A DNA stretch of 64,000 bases from UBA695 sp042691655 (GTDB taxonomy: Bacteria; Verrucomicrobiota; Verrucomicrobiia; Chthoniobacterales; Chthoniobacteraceae), in NCBI GenBank assembly GCA_042691655.1, contig CP170506.1:1798001-1862000 (forward strand), read 5' to 3'. This document shows, one piece after another, positions 17,869 to 26,783 of the stretch. The notes beneath the pieces are model-generated. The model was given only the letters and a program-made list of their open reading frames with translations. It searched no databases and was not told where the DNA came from. A program made the position numbers and the translations under genes. Each line of letters begins with the position of its first letter. The stretch's first letter is position 1.

Positions 17869-19011
17869 CTATCGAGGAACGAGTACAATGGGACCGTGGT
17901 CAGGTACGGCTTGGACTAGGGCATAATTGGCTCCGTTGCGTTCGACTATTTTGCACTCAATCGGACGCGCGCTCTGGCTTGCCTCCGCCGATTTCCAGGA
18001 AGGATGCAGGCGCACCTTGAGCGTTAGTGGAAAATCAAACAGCTTGTCGTCCATGTCGTCGCTGAGGTTCAAGACAATCTTCGCAGGTCCCCTTTCCTGC
18101 ACCTCGATGTGGGCAGTATCGCGCTCTTGCCCGTATTGGCAGCCTTCTCGGAAAAGCGCCATCCAGAGATCGTTGTTTTTGATCTTTTCCTGGACGTAAG
18201 CGAATTTCTTTTCAAACTGTTCCATGGTTTCCTCATCGGATTTTACGAAGTGTGTGAACCCAAAATACCAGCCGCGCCACAGGCGATTGTTAGGCGAAGG
18301 ATCAAAAACAATGCTCAAATTCACTTGCGGGAATTTGGCGCCTTCGACATCAAATCGACTGTTGGCATTCACCCGAGTATAGTCGATTTGGTTGGCGGCA
18401 TTGGCAAACGGACAAACACCCCGGCAACCGATATAATATTTGGCCGCGACGACAGGATCGTTGAGTTCATTAACCCCTTTTCCTCCCGGGTATGCTAGCG
18501 TCAAACACCGATGCCCTGAGATATTCTTTTCAATAACTTTTTGGGAATCGCCATATTCAGAATCAACACCCTTCCAGTCTGGCAATTTCGCGTCGGCCAT
18601 GTGGCTGACCGTGTGAGATTGGACATCATAACCGGCCGCTACCACTTTTCGCCACAACTCCCACGCCCCCCCCTGTTGAGATCTTTTTGCATCCTCGACT
18701 AAGTTAGTGATGATGAACCAAGTGGGTCTCAAGTCGTATTTTTTGCACATCTCCATCCACCACGGCACATTCATTGCATTGTTGTCGTCAATGGCAATGG
18801 AAAATGCAGCCAGAGCATCGTCCTTCCAAAGACATATACTCGCCTCACCCGGGTTCGCGGGCCAGTCCCGATCGCGCAATTCAAACCGGGGTTTTTTCGG
18901 ACTATCTGGCAGGTTATGCTGCTGCAAATTGGCGTTTGCCGTAAGAACAACCGTCAGCAGAAGTGTGGGAACGATGAATAACCGGATGATTCGGCAGAAG
19001 GCGATGCACAT
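17869..19011 (-). CDS. Secreted NodB-type polysaccharide deacetylase
   Basis: 380 residues. The N-terminus is a signal peptide (IIRLFIVPTLLLTVVLTANA, cleavage about residue 27). The NodB motifs are visible: the acid pair Asp75-Asp76 in AIDDNN and the zinc-binding His133 and His137 in SHTVSHM. It should remove N- or O-acyl groups from a polysaccharide in the periplasm or outside. The start lies 3 bp after the stop of the SGNH esterase gene, so the two are co-transcribed, and the set looks like a debranching/deacylating unit for one glycan. The C-terminal 100 residues look like a beta-sandwich extension. Confidence 0.88.
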   Translation of the reverse strand: MCIAFCRIIRLFIVPTLLLTVVLTANANLQQHNLPDSPKKPRFELRDRDWPANPGEASICLWKDDALAAFSIAIDDNNAMNVPWWMEMCKKYDLRPTWFIITNLVEDAKRSQQGGAWELWRKVVAAGYDVQSHTVSHMADAKLPDWKGVDSEYGDSQKVIEKNISGHRCLTLAYPGGKGVNELNDPVVAAKYYIGCRGVCPFANAANQIDYTRVNANSRFDVEGAKFPQVNLSIVFDPSPNNRLWRGWYFGFTHFVKSDEETMEQFEKKFAYVQEKIKNNDLWMALFREGCQYGQERDTAHIEVQERGPAKIVLNLSDDMDDKLFDFPLTLKVRLHPSWKSAEASQSARPIECKIVERNGANYALVQAVPDHGPIVLVPR

Positions 19012-19014
19012 AGT

Positions 19015-19689
19015 TCAGTTTTTGGAGATGGCTAAGTCCTTTTCGGCTGTCAATATTTTCAGCAATTCGGGTGCAACAATACGGGCGATGGCGTGGGCTC
19101 CAGTTGAGGTGAAGTGTGTGCGATCCTCTGCGCCGGGGCGATCGGCTGTATCGAGCTTGTTGATGGTGAACGGTTCCGTACCGGCTTCGCCAAGAGACTC
19201 GAAGAGCTTCGCACTCGTCGCATGCAAGTCGATGAGATCTACCTGCAACTCCGCCGCCACGGCTTTCATCGCCTCGGCATAAGGGCCTAATTCGTTCGTA
19301 GCGCGTCCATCCCGATAAGTCCGCCTACTGACAGGAGTCACGAGAATGGGTGTAATGCCGGCTATCCGGGCTTCGAAAATGTAGCAGCGAAGGTTTTGCG
19401 GATATTCGGTCGCGGGATCGGCAGACTCAACGTTTCCGCGAGCGTGTGAATCGTTATGACCGAACTGGATAACGATATAATCGAGGCGAATGGCAAGTAG
19501 ACTTTTCCAAAGTTCGGACGGGTAGGTCTTTGTGCTAGCACCGCAGCGTGCCTCGTTGATAATGGAGATATTCCCCGGCAGGTATTCCGCGATAACCTGC
19601 CCCCACCCTCGCATTGGTGAATCAGAAGCATATTCGAAGACCGTGGAATCGCCAACGAGTGCAACATGAAGGGCTTTGTTCTGCGGCAT
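19015..19689 (-). CDS. SGNH/GDSL esterase, rhamnogalacturonan acetylesterase-like
   Basis: Catalytic landmarks are clear: GDST with the nucleophile Ser near the N-terminus, the block II Gly region (RCGAST), GHND for block III, and DRTHFTSTGA carrying the Asp and His of block V. This order fits the CE12 rhamnogalacturonan acetylesterase group. The ATG at 19689 is preferred (GAAAGG lies 10 bases before it). An in-frame GTG at 19725 overlaps the stop of the upstream gene and would add 12 residues. No signal peptide is visible from either start. It would remove acetyl groups from pectin-like or other acylated sugars. Confidence 0.85.
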   Translation of the reverse strand: MPQNKALHVALVGDSTVFEYASDSPMRGWGQVIAEYLPGNISIINEARCGASTKTYPSELWKSLLAIRLDYIVIQFGHNDSHARGNVESADPATEYPQNLRCYIFEARIAGITPILVTPVSRRTYRDGRATNELGPYAEAMKAVAAELQVDLIDLHATSAKLFESLGEAGTEPFTINKLDTADRPGAEDRTHFTSTGAHAIARIVAPELLKILTAEKDLAISKN

Positions 19690-19721
19690 AAATTTAGTGC
19701 CTTTCAATCGGAATGACTTGA

Positions 19722-21320
19722 TCACTTACTCTCAGGCGATTCCGGGCGAATTGCGGTTTCAGGATCATTGGGAACCAAAGCGCCGGTGAGGCCATCGATC
19801 CAAACCCATTTGAGATCGTCCTTACCAGTGGACTGTGCGGGTGCAGCAGCACGGTGAGCCGCCCACATTTGCTCAATAAAGAGATCTGGCGTGCGGGTGC
19901 ATCCGGCGGGATACCATTTAGGCGGGACATAATTCGCATCCGGGCTCATCCAGCGATCGATATAGTCGAAGAAAGCGTTGTGGTTCCAGATGGCGCGTGC
20001 CTTCATCCAACGAGCCGCAAGAGCAACACCGATTGAAGCCTCGGAGTTATTGATCCTGTAACCATCGAGAAAGTGATCATCCTTATTGAAACTGGCGTGG
20101 GGCTTTTCCTCAAAGGGCTTGCGCTGCCCCGTGTGGACCACTGCCTGCCATAGAGCCGTCTGCCCGTCTCCGCCATGCCCGTAGTAGGTATCGATATCCT
20201 CTTGGAAGAGCGTGGTTGGAATGGGCGTGTTTGCCTGTGAGGCAATCTTAAACCGGCCGTAAACTGAAACATTGGGATCGACGGCAGGAAATTTTCTTAA
20301 CTCCGGAGCATCCAGGATGATGCTGGAAAAAAGGATCGGCCATTTGCGCCCTTGCCAGTGCCCGCCGTCGGAAAACCATTGCCGGCCAAGCTGAGCAACC
20401 CCAGACAGGTCGATTCCGAGTTGAATGTAGCGCAGAAGCAGCGTTTTCTTTTGCTCCTGCGGAACATCAAGCAAAACCATCAGAGCAGCAATCGAGCTCA
20501 CCCTGGCAAATTCCCGGCCATAGTTTGGCTGATTTTCCCCAGGCATCATGTATTGGTTGAGCCACGCGTAAGTGTTATCGAGCCACGGACGTTCGAAAAG
20601 ACGTTCGATTTTTGTCCAGTCTGGGGTCGACTCCACTGGTTTCAGCTTAGGCAGAAGATCCCATTTTATCTGACTTTCTCGGTAAAGAGGCTTGTCATTA
20701 CCAACATACGATGGCCGAAATGCATCGGCTGGGGGAACGCTCGGTAAACACGTTAAAACCGCAGCGGTTTTGAGCGCCAGTGGCATCGTACAGCCGCACA
20801 ACCGGATCCCGTTTTCCCCTAGAACGAAAGGAGTGGTAAGTTGGCCCTTGGCGTCCCTGGCCTCCGAGCTAATCGTCGAAATGAGAGTGCGGTTCGGTTC
20901 TAGGCGAAAGGGATATTGAACGGTGAGTTTGGGATCGTAGTTGGGGCCGCGTGAATCATAGCCCTGATTTTCGAAGCCAGTTCGGGCGTTCTTTCCCGAC
21001 TCGGATGTATCGCGGCCGGTAACTACCATCGAGCCGTTCCGCATGCGGTTGTCTTCAACGAGAGATACCGCCCCATATCGGCTTTTACCGCCCGCAAATA
21101 AACCACGGTCTATAGCGTCTGGCCCCGATGCAGGCGTTACGCCTGTCACCGTCACGGGACCAACGATCCAATAATCGCCCGTTACAAAACGCCCCGATTC
21201 ACAGGGCTCCTCAAAGGTCCAGGTGATTCCATATTGAGTGATCTGGTTGACCTTTTCCGCACAGGCAAGGGATTCAGTAGCAAGAAGCAAGGCTAATAAT
21301 ACGTCAATATGTAATCTCAT
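19722..21320 (-). CDS. Secreted protein of unknown function in a polysaccharide operon
   Basis: Not recognised. From the ATG at 21320 it has 532 residues and starts with a signal peptide (MRLHIDVLLALLLATESLACA); the frame stays open to 21473 but the upstream part has no export signal at its start. Residues 25-200 are beta-rich with a VTGVTPASGP stretch. The second half is helix-rich (WLNQYMMPGENQPNYGREFARVSSIAALMVLL, broken by turns), which resembles alpha-toroid lyases or hydrolases, though no catalytic set can be named. Its stop overlaps the alternative GTG of the esterase gene. The operon with an esterase and a deacetylase suggests a role in breaking an acylated glycan. Confidence 0.7.
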   Translation of the reverse strand: MRLHIDVLLALLLATESLACAEKVNQITQYGITWTFEEPCESGRFVTGDYWIVGPVTVTGVTPASGPDAIDRGLFAGGKSRYGAVSLVEDNRMRNGSMVVTGRDTSESGKNARTGFENQGYDSRGPNYDPKLTVQYPFRLEPNRTLISTISSEARDAKGQLTTPFVLGENGIRLCGCTMPLALKTAAVLTCLPSVPPADAFRPSYVGNDKPLYRESQIKWDLLPKLKPVESTPDWTKIERLFERPWLDNTYAWLNQYMMPGENQPNYGREFARVSSIAALMVLLDVPQEQKKTLLLRYIQLGIDLSGVAQLGRQWFSDGGHWQGRKWPILFSSIILDAPELRKFPAVDPNVSVYGRFKIASQANTPIPTTLFQEDIDTYYGHGGDGQTALWQAVVHTGQRKPFEEKPHASFNKDDHFLDGYRINNSEASIGVALAARWMKARAIWNHNAFFDYIDRWMSPDANYVPPKWYPAGCTRTPDLFIEQMWAAHRAAAPAQSTGKDDLKWVWIDGLTGALVPNDPETAIRPESPESK

Positions 21321-21545
21321 ATGCAAAAGCAGGACGGCTGGGCACCTGTTAAAAATGCACCAGCATTTAGAATCGCAGCAGATTCCAAGCAAGGCGCCCA
21401 AGAAAATCAAATCTGATATTAGTTTTTCACCAGAGTGCCAGGATTTCAGGAACTCCGGTTGAGGGCCATGCACGCTTCAGCCAATGATAGAGTACCGGTC
21501 GACTGCCATCTATTGCCTGGCTCTCAGCGAGCGTCAAGCTATTCG

Positions 21546-23198
21546 TTAGGCCCAACTACGTCGATGGCGGCGAATCACTGTAACTATAGACACGGCCAAA
21601 GCGCTCATTATCAGGCCTGATGTTGACGGTTCGGGAACCGCGGTGACGTACAAGTACAGGTTATTGTCTTGGATTGTAAAGCTGCCGGACAAACCTGAGG
21701 CAAGGTCGCTTACGGTGAAATCCGAGGCGTCAAATGTAGTTACGCCGTCCCACTCAGCGAGTTTATACCAGCCTTCATCGCCGGTCCCTGCGAAGTCAAA
21801 TGTCCACGAAGAGCCGGTTCCCTTCAGAAAATCACTGGAAGCGCCCGTGATATCGAGGAAATCCTCGATACTGGCTCCGCTTTGCGCCTGCACAAGAGTT
21901 GAGGCTGACGTTCCGAGTTCGAAAACCCAATCGTTGCCGCCGTTCCACGTAACATCGTTCTGTACGGTCAACTTACCGATACTGTTACCCGGGCACAAAG
22001 AACCGTCTATTGTGACAGCCCCGGCAATCGTACCAGCCCCGCTCAATACGGCACCGACGTTCACCTGAACATTGCCCGTGCCTGTGGCAGACCCGGTCGC
22101 GTTGTTCACAACGAGGGTACCACCGGAAACGGTTGTGCCTCCTCCATAAGTATTCGCACCGGTCAATTCCAGAGAATTGGAACCGAGCTTGACAAGCCCA
22201 ATCACATTCGAGCCGCCATTCGTATTGGCAATGGTGTTACTATAGGTGAATTTTCCTCCAGCAGCATTGCTCGTGTCGAGACCGAGTTTAGCGCCGTTTT
22301 CAAAACCGTTTGTGGCGGAGCCTAATGCGGAAAGCTTGCCAATATCGTCACTGGTAAACTCTCCTGTACCGCCGACATTGAAAGCCATGGTAGCACCGCT
22401 CTTCACATCGATGTTGGCGCTCGTCCACACTGCCTGCCTGGCATTATATAGGGAAACCCTGCTGGCAAATTGCAAGGTCCCTGCACTGATCGTGGTATTG
22501 ACGTAGGTGCTGGTTGTGCCAGTTGCTGTATCGGACATGGAGTTAGCACCAGAGATAATCCACGTACCGGCATCAATCTTGTTCATGAAGAATCCCTTGC
22601 CAGAATAACCGGCGGCATTAGACAAACCGCTAATCGTGTTGGCTCCTGTATTGCTCCCCCCCAACGTAATCGTTGTAGTGCAAGCTGTACTTGCAGCGGT
22701 CTGGATACCTCCGTTGAAAAGCATCACCGCAGAACTGCTTTCCGCATTGTTAGTTAGGGTAGTAGAGATGTTGCTATTCCCGTTTACGAGTTTGATCGCA
22801 GCATCAAACGTCTGGGTGTTGTTTACCGCAGAGTTCATCGTGATGCTACCAGCATTCCCCCTGATATTCATAATGCTGCCTGTGGTCCCAAAGACATATG
22901 CGCCCACCGCCGAAGTATCAAAGAGAATACTGTGAATACCGCCAGAGACGATTGAGGAGGTAAGGATAGGCTCGGCCGCTCCCCCTTTTCCCGAGGCTGG
23001 CAGAGCGGTATTAAAAGTGGCAACATCGGTACTGTTCGCCCCTGGCACGGAACCCACCCAGTTTCCACTGGTGGACCAGTTGTCGTCCCCCCCGCCACCA
23101 CTCCATGTGCCGGAGGTCGCCAGCGCCGAGGGGAGAAGACTCACGCTAAGGGTGAATAAAACACCACGTAGAATTGATTTTAGGGGTAGTTTAGCCAT
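21546..23198 (-). CDS. PEP-CTERM protein with autotransporter-type beta-strand repeats
   Basis: 550 residues. The signal peptide is LRGVLFTLSVSLLPSALA. It is followed by the GTWSGGGGDDNWSTSGNWVG block common in verrucomicrobial autotransporter-repeat proteins. The body is Gly/Ser/Thr/Asn-rich beta sequence with LVKLGSNSLELTGANTYGGG and GTLVVNNATG repeat units near 350-400. The tail is AVPEPSTSG, a hydrophobic segment and RRHRRSW, the exosortase signal. No outer-membrane beta-barrel is present, so it is probably a sorted surface protein. An operator-like palindrome sits 58 bp upstream of its start. Confidence 0.9.
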   Translation of the reverse strand: MAKLPLKSILRGVLFTLSVSLLPSALATSGTWSGGGGDDNWSTSGNWVGSVPGANSTDVATFNTALPASGKGGAAEPILTSSIVSGGIHSILFDTSAVGAYVFGTTGSIMNIRGNAGSITMNSAVNNTQTFDAAIKLVNGNSNISTTLTNNAESSSAVMLFNGGIQTAASTACTTTITLGGSNTGANTISGLSNAAGYSGKGFFMNKIDAGTWIISGANSMSDTATGTTSTYVNTTISAGTLQFASRVSLYNARQAVWTSANIDVKSGATMAFNVGGTGEFTSDDIGKLSALGSATNGFENGAKLGLDTSNAAGGKFTYSNTIANTNGGSNVIGLVKLGSNSLELTGANTYGGGTTVSGGTLVVNNATGSATGTGNVQVNVGAVLSGAGTIAGAVTIDGSLCPGNSIGKLTVQNDVTWNGGNDWVFELGTSASTLVQAQSGASIEDFLDITGASSDFLKGTGSSWTFDFAGTGDEGWYKLAEWDGVTTFDASDFTVSDLASGLSGSFTIQDNNLYLYVTAVPEPSTSGLIMSALAVSIVTVIRRHRRSWA

Positions 23199-23255
23199 AA
23201 GGAATAGCTGATTGATTTGCGTTTACAGGGTTATTTGAGGGTTTTACTGGATCTA

Positions 23256-23277
23256 GATGATCAATCCGTTGATCATC
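23256..23277. promoter_or_regulatory. Operator-like palindrome, site 1 of 3
   Basis: Perfect 9-bp arms GATGATCAA and TTGATCATC flank TCCG, between the PEP-CTERM gene (58 bp away) and the LacI gene. The core GATCAA-N4-TTGATC recurs at 32792 before the Verru_Chthon operon and, with one mismatch, at 33100 before the GH2 gene. It is a candidate site for the adjacent LacI regulator. The rest of 23199-23506 shows nothing else convincing. Confidence 0.6.
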
Positions 23278-23506
23278 ATGCCAGAACTGCGGTGGCCGTC
23301 AAGTTGACTTTTCGAATCTTTTCGAGTCGAGTTTCCGACGGAATGCGAAATTCTCGAGGAAATCCCCGGTTCAGGGAATTGGATTTATCAGCTTAATCCG
23401 CTATTCATCACGGAAGATTTCGTCGGGACAGTCACACCGCGCGCGTGGCGTATTCGAAAAAAATTGTTTTTACCCCACCGTTCCTTTAGTGTACGTCCAC
23501 AAAAAG

Positions 23507-24547
23507 ATGGCGTCACTTAAACAGATTGCAGAGGAACTCGGAATATCTTCCGCCTTGGTTTCGAAGGTCGTGAGTGGAAGGATGGGAACATCGCGCACCA
23601 GTGACAAAACGCGAAATGCGATTTTGAACAAAGCCAAGGAATTGAACTATACCCCTAATAGTCTGGCGGTCGCATTAAGAGCTGGGCGCAAAGCGACTAT
23701 CGGCATCTTTTTTCATCATATGGGGATTCCTGGAAGCGATGTAAGCGATCGATTGCTTCGCGGATTTGCCGAAGCTCTCGAACAGAGCAGTTATCGCATG
23801 CTGTTGCGATTCTTTACTACTGACGTCGAATTCATCGCGGCCTGTGATACTGAGCTTAAAAAGAAAATTGATGGTTTGATCATTGCAGGCGTCTTCCATC
23901 CAGAATTGCAGCAAAAAATTCGCGAACTCGAACGGGAGAAAGTTCCAGTCGTTCTTTTGTCTAACAGCGCACCTGGTCGCCATGTGCAATCAGGGATAAC
24001 GCATGTGGTGGTAAACTACGAATCTCAAGGCTATCTTGCCACTCGTCATTTGATCGAACAAGGGTGCCGTCAAATCGCCTGTTTCAGTGCCGTGGAAAGC
24101 CGAACGGTCGGATACGTCAAAGCGCACGACGAGGCAAAACTAAAGCTAGATCGGCGCCTCGTGATACCGACTGATGGCCTTTTGCCACTGAGCGGCAAAA
24201 AGAGCTTGGAAGAGCTTCTAGCAAAGAAGCTGCCTTTCGACGGCATTGTATGCCATTCTGACGCTCAAGCAAATGCGGCTATTAACGGGCTCATAACGAG
24301 AGGAATCAGGGTTCCCGAAGAAATTAAGGTTACTGGCGTCGATAATTCGCCGTTGACCGAAGATTGCATCGTACCGATCACTTCTGTAACTCCAGAGCTT
24401 CGAGCATCGGGCTTGAAAACTGTGAATTTACTTCTTCAGCGGATCGCCGGAAAAAGGGTGAAGTCTGTTCTTATTGAACCCAGTCTGGTCGTTCGCCGTT
24501 CATCCGGTGGCCGCAAGTCAGAGGGGACGGATTTCGTCACTTATTGA
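23507..24547 (+). CDS. LacI-family transcriptional regulator
   Basis: 346 residues from the ATG at 23507; a GTG 18 bases earlier is in frame but would put six residues before the usual start. The helix-turn-helix is SLKQIAEELGISSALVSKVVSG at residues 2-24, followed by the hinge helix NSLAVALR. The sensor domain follows, with IDGLIIAGVF and later VTGVDNSPLTEDCIVPITSV, the typical GxDD-like segment. It lies between the PEP-CTERM gene and the cassette operon and has a strong palindrome upstream. I infer that it controls the neighbours that share that palindrome. The ligand is unknown. Confidence 0.92.
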   Translation: MASLKQIAEELGISSALVSKVVSGRMGTSRTSDKTRNAILNKAKELNYTPNSLAVALRAGRKATIGIFFHHMGIPGSDVSDRLLRGFAEALEQSSYRMLLRFFTTDVEFIAACDTELKKKIDGLIIAGVFHPELQQKIRELEREKVPVVLLSNSAPGRHVQSGITHVVVNYESQGYLATRHLIEQGCRQIACFSAVESRTVGYVKAHDEAKLKLDRRLVIPTDGLLPLSGKKSLEELLAKKLPFDGIVCHSDAQANAAINGLITRGIRVPEEIKVTGVDNSPLTEDCIVPITSVTPELRASGLKTVNLLLQRIAGKRVKSVLIEPSLVVRRSSGGRKSEGTDFVTY

Positions 24548-24714
24548 AAAAATAAGAAAGAATCTCATTGCTCCTGAGATCGAATTGATCATATCGCTCG
24601 CAGCATTTGGGAGATTGCAGATCAGCACTCCTGGCTGGTGGTTTAGCCTTAGCAAAGCTTGCGGGAGGAATGCAATTCCTATATTTTTCGGTATTGAGCC
24701 GAGTTTATCGAAGC

Positions 24715-26115
24715 TTAAGTAGTCTCCTCTGGAGGCTGATATGCAGCAGTACCACCCATTTTTTTAAATTTGACGTAAACGAACCAAGCAGCGCCCAATG
24801 CCAGGACAGTAAAGATGGCACCAATGGCAAACGTCAAACGGTAGATAGATCTATCAATAATGACGCCCGTAATCGGCGCCATCACCATGACGGCTAAGGC
24901 AAAGACAATGCCTCCAGCAGAGGCAAATTGTGCATAGCGAGCCTTGGGGAAGAGGCGCTGACCCAGCGATGCAGAGCAAGTAAAATAGCACCCTGAGAGC
25001 ACACCATGCAGTACCCAAGCAACAAGAAAGGTCTCAGGAGTAGTGGCACAAAAAAAAGCCCAGAGGGAAACGCCCAAATACAGAATAAGCACAGCGATGA
25101 TCATGCGAATGGGGTGAAAAACATCCACCAGCCAACCTAGAAAATAGGATAGGCCGAATGAAATACCGAATGTGATGGTTACTGATTTACCGTATTCATG
25201 CATGTTCACACCTAGACTATTAGCAAAAGGGATAGTGAAGGTATTGACAGGAAAAAATGAAAGCCCCGCCGCCATCATCAGCACAAATACTGCGTTATAA
25301 TATGAATTCGTAAAGCATTCGCGCCAGTATCTACCAACTTCTCGTAAGAACCGTTCGGCGACATTCGTGCTCGCGGAATCGGATAACGGCGGAGGCGGGT
25401 AGGCTCCCTCTTTTACGCGCAGACAAACCAGAAAAAATGAAACGCCGTAAAAAAGGCCTATGGCTAAAAGGATGCGCGTAAAATGATTCGGAACTCTGCC
25501 CATGATCCACCAATTGAACATCATTCCGGCAATTAAACTTACTGCGCGGAAAAGCCCGTAAAATCGCCCAAGCAGTGGAGTGGGAACGACATCGTTAATC
25601 AGGCCTCCGAATACGGCCTGGCTGGCAATGGTCGCAAATTCAAATGCTGCCCAGAAAAGTCCAAAACATATCAACGAGACGACAAGCTCGGTTTGACCCT
25701 GAAGATAACCGTGAACCCATTTCGTCACTAAAGGTGTCACGCCTAGCCCTACCATTCCCAATGCAGCAAGCGGTCCAGTTACGAGTAAAAACGGAATACG
25801 CCGTCCCCGCTTGCTGCGATGACGGTCAGACCACACACTAATAGTCGGCCCAAGTATCAGGCCCACAAAAGCGGGAAAGGAGCTGATTATTAGGCCAAAG
25901 AGAAGATTGGGAACCTTAAGGCTATTGAGATACCACTGCGCCATTGGCAACACGGAGCGGTCCCGCATTGACCAGGCGAAGTCCCCCAGAGAAAGCCATG
26001 CAAAAAGCGACAACAATCCACTCGTCGTATAAACTAGTGTACCAGCCCTCCAGATATAAGTTTTTTTTGGTGGAGTGCCTTTATCGACAGACGTCTCAAT
26101 GTTAGGGTTGATCAT
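24715..26115 (-). CDS. MFS/GPH-type sugar transporter, last gene of the cassette operon
   Basis: 466 residues with about twelve hydrophobic segments. The cytoplasmic loop between helices 2 and 3 reads SVWSDRHRSKRGRRIPFLL, the D-R-x-x-x-x-G-R-R signature of MFS and glycoside-pentoside-hexuronide transporters. The type suggests proton- or cation-coupled uptake of a sugar or oligosaccharide across the inner membrane. Its ATG overlaps the stop of the Verru_Chthon D gene by four bases (ATGA), so the two are translationally coupled and it belongs to the same operon. The substrate cannot be read from sequence. Confidence 0.87.
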   Translation of the reverse strand: MINPNIETSVDKGTPPKKTYIWRAGTLVYTTSGLLSLFAWLSLGDFAWSMRDRSVLPMAQWYLNSLKVPNLLFGLIISSFPAFVGLILGPTISVWSDRHRSKRGRRIPFLLVTGPLAALGMVGLGVTPLVTKWVHGYLQGQTELVVSLICFGLFWAAFEFATIASQAVFGGLINDVVPTPLLGRFYGLFRAVSLIAGMMFNWWIMGRVPNHFTRILLAIGLFYGVSFFLVCLRVKEGAYPPPPLSDSASTNVAERFLREVGRYWRECFTNSYYNAVFVLMMAAGLSFFPVNTFTIPFANSLGVNMHEYGKSVTITFGISFGLSYFLGWLVDVFHPIRMIIAVLILYLGVSLWAFFCATTPETFLVAWVLHGVLSGCYFTCSASLGQRLFPKARYAQFASAGGIVFALAVMVMAPITGVIIDRSIYRLTFAIGAIFTVLALGAAWFVYVKFKKMGGTAAYQPPEETT

Positions 26116-26753
26116 GGCTGGAATGGCCGGGTGCGCCCGGTAGCGGAATCAATCACCACCGAGACATAGTTCGTGGCCGGTCCATCAGCTGATGCTTTGG
26201 CATGTAAATCCTTAAGTGTTAGACACCAAGGCTGATCTTTGGGAAGATTGGTTGAACCGTCAGGATTGAAGCAGAACCCAACGTAGCTCTTTTTTTGCAA
26301 CATCCTCGGCGCGCTTACTGATTCCTGAGAAGTCCAGGGCCCAACCTTTTTATCTGTGAGGGGAACCGCTTTGCTAAGCACCGTCGAGTAATCGGCTGAA
26401 TCCTCAATCACAACGTTCCCCGGCAGGACACAGCTTGTCGTAATCCACTCATCTGAGGTATTCCCGCTGATTGAGGATGGAATCACGACGGCCATCACGC
26501 GCCAACAATCACCAGAACCATTGTCGTATTTGTAAAATCGCACTTCGACCGGAATGTTCCGAGTAATCGCAGTCTGTCGCGCAAGAAGCAGATTATTGTC
26601 AACCATATCGGCAGCGCCAGTGATGTTGTAGCCATCCATCGTGCCGCGGATCGGCAACACCATTGTCGCAGCGAGTAATGACATCACCATCATCACACAA
26701 AGCAGCTCGACCAAGCTAAACGCTCTCCGTCGGGGAAGTCTGAGGGTTTCCAT
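26112..26753 (-). CDS. Verru_Chthon cassette protein D-like pseudopilin
   Basis: 213 residues from the ATG at 26753 (a GTG 12 bases upstream is possible). The N-terminus is a type IV prepilin signal: RRRAFSLVELLCVMMVMSLL, where cleavage is expected before Phe and Glu stands at +5. After the helix comes a globular domain like minor pseudopilins (LARQTAITRNIPVEVRFY). Length and position match protein D of the Verru_Chthon cassette, a set of four neighbouring proteins restricted to Verrucomicrobiota and relatives. It should assemble with B, C and A through the N-terminal helices. It ends overlapping the MFS gene start. Confidence 0.82.
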   Translation of the reverse strand: METLRLPRRRAFSLVELLCVMMVMSLLAATMVLPIRGTMDGYNITGAADMVDNNLLLARQTAITRNIPVEVRFYKYDNGSGDCWRVMAVVIPSSISGNTSDEWITTSCVLPGNVVIEDSADYSTVLSKAVPLTDKKVGPWTSQESVSAPRMLQKKSYVGFCFNPDGSTNLPKDQPWCLTLKDLHAKASADGPATNYVSVVIDSATGRTRPFQP

Positions 26754-26783
26754 ATATAAAATCACTGCTGATTGGTCAGTTTG

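Noticed and set aside
24580..24593. Fourth operator site GATCGAATTGATC
   Set aside because: The half-site gap differs and the site is between two gene ends, where control of transcription is unlikely.
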